DNA from: an uncultured Ruminococcus sp.
GTDB taxonomy: Bacteria; Bacillota; Clostridia; Oscillospirales; Ruminococcaceae
Direction: 5' to 3'
Assembly (NCBI RefSeq): GCF_902762735.1
Contig: NZ_CACWPP010000025.1
Location: forward strand, 1-55,473
Length of the DNA stretch: 55,473 nucleotides
Position numbers and translations under genes: made by a program. Each line of letters begins with the position of its first letter. Position 1 is the stretch's first letter. A model generated the notes under the pieces. It searched no databases and was not told where the DNA came from. It saw nothing but the letters and a program-made list of their open reading frames with translations. Of this stretch, positions 33,306-39,773 are shown piece after piece.

Positions 33306-34946
33306 ATGGTAAAATTCAGCGGCAAGGGAGTCTACGGCGCTGTCGCTGTCGGAAGAGTGTCGGTATTTGCGCGGCAGGAAGCTGCTGTCCGCCGCATTCA
33401 CACCGATGACCCCGAACATGAGATAGCTAGGGTGGCATCAGCAAAAGAGACAGCATCTGAACAGCTTTCAGCAATATACGAAAAAGCGCTGAAAGAGGTG
33501 GGCGAAACTCATGCGCAGATATTCGAGATACACATGATGATGCTGGAAGATGACGATTACAACGAGAGCATCGAGAATAACATCAGGACGCAGAATGTCA
33601 ATGCCGAGTATGCGGTGGCTGTCACGGCGGATAATTTTTCGGCTATGTTCGCGGCTATGGACGATGCTTACATGCAGGCGAGGTCTGCCGATGTCAGGGA
33701 CATCTCCAACAGGCTGATAGCTTGTCTCACAGGCAGTTCGGAAGGCAGTGCGTCGTGGGGCGGCAAGATGATAGTCTGCGCCGATGACCTCGCGCCAAGC
33801 GAGACTGTATCGCTTGACAAGGACAGGGTGATGGCTTTTGTCACGGCGTTCGGGTCAACAAATTCGCACACAGCCATTCTCGCAAGGAATATGAATATCC
33901 CCGCAGTGATCGGTGCGGGCGAAGAGTTTCTTGCGGCGGTGAAAGACGGTGATGTGCTGATAGTTGACGGTCATACGGGCGAGCTTATCATCGACCCCGA
34001 CGAAGATACAGTGCGGGAATATCTTGCAAGGCAGGAAGATGATGCCCGAAAGAAAGCGCTCTTGCAGGAGCTTAAAGGCAAGCCCGATGTCACTGCTGAC
34101 GGCAGGGAAGTCAAGGTATATGCTAACATCGGCGGCGTTGACGGTATAGGTGCGGTGCTGGCGAATGATGCGGGCGGTATAGGTCTGTTCAGGAGCGAGT
34201 TTCTTTACCTTGAAAGCACGGAGCTCCCCACAGAGGAACAGCAGTTCTCGGCATACAAAAAGGTGCTTGAAAGCATGGCGGGCAAAAAGGTCATCATACG
34301 CACGCTGGACATAGGTGCAGACAAGCAGATAGACTATTTCGGGCTTGAAAAGGAAGAAAATCCCGCGCTGGGCATGCGAGCCGTAAGGATATGCCTGACA
34401 CGCCCCGACATTTTCAGGACACAGCTCCGCGCACTTTACCGCGCATCGGTATACGGTGAGCTGGGCATAATGTTCCCGATGATAACCTCAGCTGAGGAAG
34501 TGGAAAAATGCCTTGCCGCCTGCGGGCAGGTCAGGAGCGAGCTGAAAGCTGACGGCATACCGTTCAGCGAGAATGTTGAGCTGGGCATTATGATAGAGAC
34601 TCCTGCGGCGGCAGTCATCAGCGATATACTCGCGCCGATGGTCGATTTTTTCAGCGTTGGCACAAACGACCTGACCCAGTATACCCTAGCCTGTGACAGG
34701 CAGAACCCCAGGATAGAAGCATTTGTGGACACACACCACGAAGCTGTCCTGCGTCTGATAGAGATGTCAGCTGAGAACGCTCACAAGCACGGCGCATGGA
34801 TAGGCATATGCGGTGAACTGGCGGCAGATACATCACTGACAGAGCGATTTCTCAGAATGGGCATTGATGAACTCAGCGTTTCAGCGCCGTTTGTCCTGCC
34901 GCTTAGGAAGAAGATAAGGTCGCTGGACTTGTCAGCCGAAGATTGA
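33306..34946 (+). CDS. ptsI: PTS enzyme I
   Basis: A 546-residue phosphoenolpyruvate-protein phosphotransferase, slightly shorter than the usual ~570. The N-terminal HPr-binding helical part leads to phospho-His188 in GSTNSHTAILARNMNIPAV. The C-terminal PEP-binding barrel has GIGLFRSEFLYL, MFPMITSAEEV, GIMIETPAA, FFSVGTNDLTQYTLACDR and the catalytic Cys502 in GICGE. It takes phosphate from PEP and passes it to the HPr encoded 17 bp upstream. Last gene of the sucrose operon, followed by a strong terminator. Confidence 0.95.
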   Translation: MVKFSGKGVYGAVAVGRVSVFARQEAAVRRIHTDDPEHEIARVASAKETASEQLSAIYEKALKEVGETHAQIFEIHMMMLEDDDYNESIENNIRTQNVNAEYAVAVTADNFSAMFAAMDDAYMQARSADVRDISNRLIACLTGSSEGSASWGGKMIVCADDLAPSETVSLDKDRVMAFVTAFGSTNSHTAILARNMNIPAVIGAGEEFLAAVKDGDVLIVDGHTGELIIDPDEDTVREYLARQEDDARKKALLQELKGKPDVTADGREVKVYANIGGVDGIGAVLANDAGGIGLFRSEFLYLESTELPTEEQQFSAYKKVLESMAGKKVIIRTLDIGADKQIDYFGLEKEENPALGMRAVRICLTRPDIFRTQLRALYRASVYGELGIMFPMITSAEEVEKCLAACGQVRSELKADGIPFSENVELGIMIETPAAAVISDILAPMVDFFSVGTNDLTQYTLACDRQNPRIEAFVDTHHEAVLRLIEMSAENAHKHGAWIGICGELAADTSLTERFLRMGIDELSVSAPFVLPLRKKIRSLDLSAED

Positions 34947-34962
34947 AGCAAGCGCATCACCG

Positions 34963-35000
34963 ATACCCGCCCCGAAGTAAAGTCAGGGCGGGTATTTTTG
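34963..35000 (+). terminator. Terminator of the sucrose PTS operon
   Basis: ATACCCGCCC/GGGCGGGTAT stem followed by TTTTTG. Confidence 0.85.
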
Positions 35001-35195
35001 TCGGCAGACATTCTCTCATGCGGGCTGTAAACTGTGCTTTTTCGGGGAATATCCGGCAAGAGACACAAAATACAGAAACGCCGCAGCAAATTATTTTTAA
35101 TATCTCTCGGGCATAGAGGGCGAGCGGAGATATGTGGTTCTCTTATCACTGCGGTATAGTGGTGAAGTGTCTGTATATAGTATATCTGTCTTGCG

Positions 35196-35312
35196 ATAAA
35201 GCAACTCCCGATTTTGATGTGTATTGCTGATGATACAAAATGGCTGTTCTTTCGTATTTTTCCCCTGCCGAAGGCGGTGGAAAAATACACAGCCAAATTG
35301 GGATTAAAGCAA
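35196..35312 (+). mobile_element. Family 3 MITE-like element, copy 2 with 9-bp flanking repeat
   Basis: The element at 35205-35303 (99 bp) starts CTCCCGATTTTG and ends AAATTGGGA, matching the copy at 21899-21994 at both ends and in the middle (GTGTATTGC, ATGGCT, TTCGTATT). The flanks ATAAAGCAA and TTAAAGCAA match at 8 of 9. It lies in a gene-free stretch (34947-35705) that otherwise holds only terminators. Confidence 0.75.
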
Positions 35313-35464
35313 TAAAGCGCTGATATTGCGGTACACCTGCTGATGGTTTTCTCCCGAACACTCAGCAGTAAGAAATAACACAGCCGACTGCTCCTATCCC
35401 GTAAAAAGTCAATAATACGGCGTTTCGGCTTATGGTGAGCTTTATCGCCCAAAGAAGAGCTTCC

Positions 35465-35496
35465 GCAAAAAAACACCGAGTTTGAAACTCGGTGTG
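35465..35496 (-). terminator. Terminator downstream of the second MATE gene
   Basis: Perfect stem ACACCGAGTT/AACTCGGTGT; on the minus strand a T-run follows. It is 210 bases after the MATE stop. The stretch between has an open minus-strand frame without any recognisable protein, and I do not call it a gene. Confidence 0.7.
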
Positions 35497-35705
35497 TGAT
35501 ATTGAGATATTACAGCTCTGTGGTTTTTGTGCCGCTTGACTGATTTTTCCCGAAAATACGCGGTCAGCAGGGGACAGGGAGGCTGCTGTGTCCGCTGAGG
35601 GCAGTCCGCCGAGAAAAAAGCTATATGGCAGTTTGAGTGGGACAGTGGCGCAAGTCATACGAATGTCGCGCGAACGGTGATGCGTGGGCGGGAAGTCTGC
35701 GGCAA

Positions 35706-37064
35706 TCACACCGAAGTGCCGTCAAAGAAGTCTTTCATCGTCTTTCTGCGGAGTATCGTGTAAGCCGTTACCAGCGCCGCGCAGGTCACTGCCCAGCTGA
35801 GGGGATAGGCTTTGAGCAGGGTGGAGAAAGTCTTGTGATGGCTGAACACTTTGTACACCCACGTTATGCGCACGCCGCAGATGCCGACGGTGCATATCAG
35901 CGCGGGTATGAACGAGCGTCCGTAACCGCGCATGCAGCCCGACATTATCTCGATGATGACGTTTATGCCCTCGCTGAGAAGCACGTATTTTATGCGTATC
36001 ATGCCGACGGATATGACCGTTGGGTCGGAATTGAAAATATGCAGGAGCGGCTTGCCTGCCAGCAGTATCAGCATTGACATGACAACTGTTACTATCATAT
36101 CCTGTGCCAGTGCGATCTTTGTGGCTCTTATGCAGCGCTCGGGCTGTTTCGCACCGTAATTCTGCCCCACAAAAGTCGTGCATGCCTGCCCGAAGGAGTT
36201 GAGTATGTAGTAGGCGAATATCTCAATGTTGAAAGCCGCCGATGAAGCCGCCATAACGTCACTGCCCAGCTTGTTTATCGAGGACTGTATGATGATATTC
36301 GATATGGCAAAGACCATGCCCTGTACGCCTGCGGGCAGACCGATGCTCACCATAGTGCTGAGCTGTTTCCTGTCAATGCCAAGTTCTGAGAAAGAGAAGC
36401 GTATCTCCGATGTTTCCCTTGAAAGGAAGAATATCAGCAGTACCGAACTTATGAGATTTGATATGACAGTCGCCAGCGCCACGCCGTTGACGGTCATTTT
36501 AAGCACGATGACAAAGAACAGGTTGAGCAGTACATTGATAATGCCCGATGTCAGCAGACATATCAGCGGTGTGCGTGTGTTGCCGTGACTTCTGAAAACT
36601 GCCGATGAAAAGTCGTAAAGCAGAATGACAGGCATTCCTGCCACGTAAACGCGGAAATACAGCAGTGCCATGCTGAAAACTTCATCGGGTATCGACATGC
36701 GGCTGAGTATCTGCACGGACAGCAGTTCGCATATTACCGCGAAAAGAATGCCGCCCGCGAAAGCGAACAGCAGGGAGGTATGCACTGCCTTGCGCACCTT
36801 ATCGGGTCTGTGCTGACCGATAAGTGTCGATATGACCACGTTCGCGCCGATGGAAATGCCTGTAAACAGGCTGAGTATCAGTGCGATGACAGGCGAGTTG
36901 CTCCCGACAGCCGCCATAGCGTTTTTGCCGACGAACCGTCCGACGACGGCTATATCAGCGGCATTGAAAAGCTGCTGTAAAATGCCTGTGGCTGCCAGCG
37001 GCACAGCAAATCTCATCAGCTTGTCACCGATAGTGCCGTGAAGCATATCCATGTTGTTTTTCAT
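35706..37064 (-). CDS. MATE-family efflux transporter
   Basis: A 452-residue polytopic protein with about 12 membrane segments in two halves. MRFAVPLAATGILQQLFNAADIAVVGRFVG and FVGQNYGAKQPERC are typical MATE segments (each quoted in part). It is a paralogue of the protein at 14410-15747 but clearly diverged. The start at 37064 (MKNNMDML) has GGAG nine bases upstream; a longer frame would start inside the leader terminator. The leader carries two hairpins, the first a full intrinsic terminator (37164-37188), so expression is probably induced by antitermination. Substrate unknown. Confidence 0.9.
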   Translation of the reverse strand: MKNNMDMLHGTIGDKLMRFAVPLAATGILQQLFNAADIAVVGRFVGKNAMAAVGSNSPVIALILSLFTGISIGANVVISTLIGQHRPDKVRKAVHTSLLFAFAGGILFAVICELLSVQILSRMSIPDEVFSMALLYFRVYVAGMPVILLYDFSSAVFRSHGNTRTPLICLLTSGIINVLLNLFFVIVLKMTVNGVALATVISNLISSVLLIFFLSRETSEIRFSFSELGIDRKQLSTMVSIGLPAGVQGMVFAISNIIIQSSINKLGSDVMAASSAAFNIEIFAYYILNSFGQACTTFVGQNYGAKQPERCIRATKIALAQDMIVTVVMSMLILLAGKPLLHIFNSDPTVISVGMIRIKYVLLSEGINVIIEIMSGCMRGYGRSFIPALICTVGICGVRITWVYKVFSHHKTFSTLLKAYPLSWAVTCAALVTAYTILRRKTMKDFFDGTSV

Positions 37065-37090
37065 TTTTAACATCTCCATACACATAAATA

Positions 37091-37116
37091 AGCTGTGACC
37101 GCTATATGTCACAGCT
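37091..37116 (-). promoter_or_regulatory. Second hairpin in the MATE leader
   Basis: AGCTGTGAC/GTCACAGCT, a near-perfect stem 11 bases before the GGAG site. On the minus strand TATTTA follows, a weak T tract. It could control ribosome access or act with the upstream terminator. Confidence 0.5.
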
Positions 37117-37163
37117 TGACGATCTTGCTCCCGACTGTGATGAATACTGCCGATGCACCGCAC

Positions 37164-37188
37164 AAAAAAGCCTTCCGACAGGGGAAGG
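37164..37188 (-). promoter_or_regulatory. Intrinsic terminator within the MATE leader
   Basis: On the minus strand CCTTCC/GGAAGG followed by C and six T. It lies between the promoter (37238-37266) and the start codon, so full-length message needs readthrough. Confidence 0.7.
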
Positions 37189-37237
37189 ACAGCGTGAGTA
37201 TGTATCGCAGGGACAGCCGTATTATCCTTATTACTTT

Positions 37238-37266
37238 ATTTTAGCATTTATATGCAGAATAGTCAA
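37238..37266 (-). promoter_or_regulatory. Promoter of the second MATE gene
   Basis: On the minus strand TTGACT, 17 bp, TAAAAT. The leader to the start codon is about 165 nt. Confidence 0.7.
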
Positions 37267-37329
37267 ATAGAAAATCATCAGCACTGACAGCAAATTTTTA
37301 TTGATATGTCACACTTCATCATAAGTACA

Positions 37330-37485
37330 AAAAGAAATGTGGTTATCCCGCTGACACACCACAAAAACAGCGGCTATACAGAACTTAAGGTTCTTGGCGT
37401 ATATCTTTCCCCCGCCGCAGGCGGGGGAAAGATAGTTTACCGCATTTTTAGTTGGTGTACTAAAGGGATAGTCATAAAAAGAAAA
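37330..37485 (+). mobile_element. Family 1 MITE-like element, copy B with 9-bp flanking repeat
   Basis: The element at 37339-37476 (138 bp) has the same ends as copy A. Flanks AAAAGAAAT (37330-37338) and AAAAGAAAA (37477-37485) match at 8 of 9. It contains an ATCTTTCCCCCGCC-type hairpin cassette that copy A lacks, and it lacks the CTCAATTATCC segment that A and C have. It abuts the hairpin at 37482-37524. Confidence 0.85.
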
Positions 37486-37524
37486 GCAGTCACAGGCAAG
37501 TGAACCGCACCCATGACTGCTTTT
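37482..37524. terminator. Terminator-like hairpin at the end of the gene remnant
   Basis: AAAAGCAGTCA pairs with TGACTGCTTTT around a 21-nt loop; it has A/T tracts on both sides. The family 1 copy B duplication overlaps its left A tract. Confidence 0.55.
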
Positions 37525-37805
37525 ATGCTGTTTATGAATGCTTATGAGGTCATTTCTTGACAGCGGCATTTTTTTGCTGAAAGCCATCGTGGTATTGAAC
37601 AGTGAGTCTATCTGCTTCCTGCTCAGGAATTTGATATTTTCTCCCTGTGCGGGGGAGAAGTCTGCAAATTCATTTGCAGTATCTTTTCCCGGTCGTTCTT
37701 GAAAATGTTCTTCTCATCTGCATCAATTATGTTGTCATTGTAGAAGGCTGCAAGCGTACTGCCCACCCTGACAGCATCGCGTTGTGCATATTTTAAGCAC
37801 TTTGC
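37525..37805 (-). pseudogene. Remnant of a decayed minus-strand gene
   Basis: On the minus strand two frames carry protein-like sequence: first KYAQRDAVRVGSTLAAFYND followed by NIIDADEKNIFKNDREKI, then after a frame change ENIKFLSRKQIDSLFNTT and MAFSKKMPLSRNDLISIHK. Together they look like ~95 residues of one helical protein broken by a frameshift near 37640-37670, without a start. No family was recognised. The rest of the gap to 38349 is AT-rich and holds no gene I can support. Confidence 0.4.
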
Positions 37806-38349
37806 CTGTTGTTAATAAATTATGCCGCAAACTCGAAACGAAGTCAATTTTTTCGTGAATTACGACCGTTTCATATTTTTGCTCTCAGCTCTCTCTGTGC
37901 TTATATGATAGTACTTTTCCGAACTGTTTTCATTATTCTATGCACAGGCTGTCTGTTGCCAAAGCTACATTATGGCACAGCTGTGTAAAATAATTGTCAT
38001 AATGCGGCTGACTGCCTTGCTGTTTCATGCCGATATAAAATCAGTGTCAGCGTGAGAGCTGTATATTATGAAGCATCTTATGCCCGCAGAAGACAGCAGA
38101 ACTTATCTCCCGAATGCTGTAATGCCCGAAACGAGAAAATGTACGATTTCTTAATCGTTTTCGCAAAACAAGTGAAAACATACAAAAACAGAAAAAATTA
38201 CATTAACATTCATATAATTATAAAGAATAAAACGTTTTCATATGTTATACTTTTGATATACGGATAAAACAGTTTTTATTAAAGCGGCTGAAAACTGTTG
38301 GGATATATGTACAAATCATAAAACATATCCGAGTGGGGAGGACTAAACA

Positions 38350-39609
38350 ATGGTAAAGGTAAAAGGAAAAATGTTAAAGACAGCCGCACTGACTGCTGCG
38401 ATCATGCTTTCTGTGGCAGCAGCACCCGTTGTGCAGAACGGTGGTTTGCAGACACCTCAGATAACGGCTTTTGCTTATGAAGAAACTGATTTTAACTATA
38501 CTACGGTGGAGTATAACGGCGTGTCCTACGCCAAGTATTCCGACCACGTTGAGGCTAGTGGGCTGACAGACAGCAATAAATCGGCTTCATCGGTGGTTAT
38601 ACCGTCCACAGTAGATGGTCTGCCTGTTACAGCCATCGCACGCAACGGCTTTACGTGCTGCCAAAATCTGAGCAGCATCACATTCCCTTCATCAATTAAG
38701 ACTATCGGCTACTATTCTTTCGGCTTCTGCGACGCGCTTGCTTCCGTAACTCTGCCGAGCGGTCTTGATACTATGGAAATGCATGCGTTCGAGTGCTGTT
38801 CAAATCTTTCAACAGTTGTGTTCCCGAACAAGCTGGTGAAGATACATGACAGGTGCTTCGAGTATACTCCGTGGATGAAAGCCAAAAAAGCGGAGAGCAA
38901 GCTCGTTACCGTAAACGGTGCGCTGATATATGCACAGGAAGCATCGGGCGACATCACACTGTCATCTGACATAAAGTATGTTTCTCCTGGTGCATTCTCC
39001 AGGAACAGCAATATCACATCTGTTGTATTCCCCGCAGGCATTACCGAACTCTGTGACAGCACTTTCTACATGTGCGACAATCTCAGGACAGTTGAACTGC
39101 CTGGTGTCACCAAGATATGCAATATGGCGCTGGGCGGCTGCAAATCGCTGAGAGATCTGAAGCTGTCAGGCAAGCTGACCAAGATAGAGGACTACGCTTT
39201 TATGGACACTGAGAATACTTGCAGTGTAACATTTTACGGTGATCATTCCGCATGGGGCAGGGTCGAAAAGCCTGACTGCACTTTCCTGAAAAACGCAAAC
39301 ATGGTATATGACACCAGCCACACCGAGCCTCAGCCGCAGACCGATCTCTATCCTGTTGTAAAGACACAGGTAAAGAACCACAAGATAGGTTTTAAGTGGA
39401 ATGCTGTTGAAGGTGCTGAAAAGTACGGCATCGGCGTATATCAGGCTAACAAGTGGGTGGTCAAGAAACAGGTCGATGCAAGCGTGCATACATGGACTTC
39501 ACCGCAGGTAGCCAACGGCACTTACAGGCTGGTAGTGCTGGCTAAGGTAAACGGTGACTGGGTAAAGGCTGATGTATTCAAGCATGCATTCTATGTTACC
39601 GTAAGCTGA
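38350..39609 (+). CDS. Secreted leucine-rich-repeat (BspA-like) protein with CBM37
   Basis: A 419-residue protein. A signal peptide (residues ~1-40, cleavage near ITAFA) is followed by a short linker, then LRR_5/BspA-type repeats (~70-320; units such as CQNLSSITFPSSIKTIGYYSF, in part), and a C-terminal module (~335-419) from YPVVKTQVKNHKIGFKWNAV to the end. That module matches the C terminus of the GH9 protein (KWNAVEGAEKYGIGVY against KWDKVEGADRYGIAVY) and is CBM37-like. No catalytic domain, so it is probably a surface adhesion or binding protein. A GGAGGA site precedes the ATG. Confidence 0.85.
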   Translation: MVKVKGKMLKTAALTAAIMLSVAAAPVVQNGGLQTPQITAFAYEETDFNYTTVEYNGVSYAKYSDHVEASGLTDSNKSASSVVIPSTVDGLPVTAIARNGFTCCQNLSSITFPSSIKTIGYYSFGFCDALASVTLPSGLDTMEMHAFECCSNLSTVVFPNKLVKIHDRCFEYTPWMKAKKAESKLVTVNGALIYAQEASGDITLSSDIKYVSPGAFSRNSNITSVVFPAGITELCDSTFYMCDNLRTVELPGVTKICNMALGGCKSLRDLKLSGKLTKIEDYAFMDTENTCSVTFYGDHSAWGRVEKPDCTFLKNANMVYDTSHTEPQPQTDLYPVVKTQVKNHKIGFKWNAVEGAEKYGIGVYQANKWVVKKQVDASVHTWTSPQVANGTYRLVVLAKVNGDWVKADVFKHAFYVTVS

Positions 39610-39667
39610 TAAGCATAGTTTGATGAACTGTCAATGCTTTCTCATTCCTATACTATAATATTATAAA

Positions 39668-39703
39668 AGTGCGCCTATCCCTGACGGGGTAGGCGTGCTT
39701 TTT
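39668..39703 (+). terminator. Terminator of the LRR-CBM37 gene
   Basis: GCCTATCCC / GGGGTAGGC stem with a 3-nt loop, then TTTTTA. Confidence 0.8.
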
Positions 39704-39723
39704 ATGCAGTAACGTCTGCAAAC

Positions 39724-39762
39724 GCAAATAATAACGGCTGTACCGCAAATGGTACAGCCGTC
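39724..39762 (-). terminator. Terminator of the GH74 gene
   Basis: ACGGCTGTACC/GGTACAGCCGT stem; on the minus strand TTATTATTT follows. Confidence 0.75.
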
Positions 39763-39773
39763 AAATGTCGATA

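Noticed and set aside
35362-35709. Minus-strand frame of 115 codons after the second MATE gene
   Set aside because: No good ribosome binding site, runs through a terminator, no family recognised.
38052-38267. Short plus-strand frame upstream of the LRR gene
   Set aside because: AT-rich, Lys/Asn-heavy with no start signals; probably chance.
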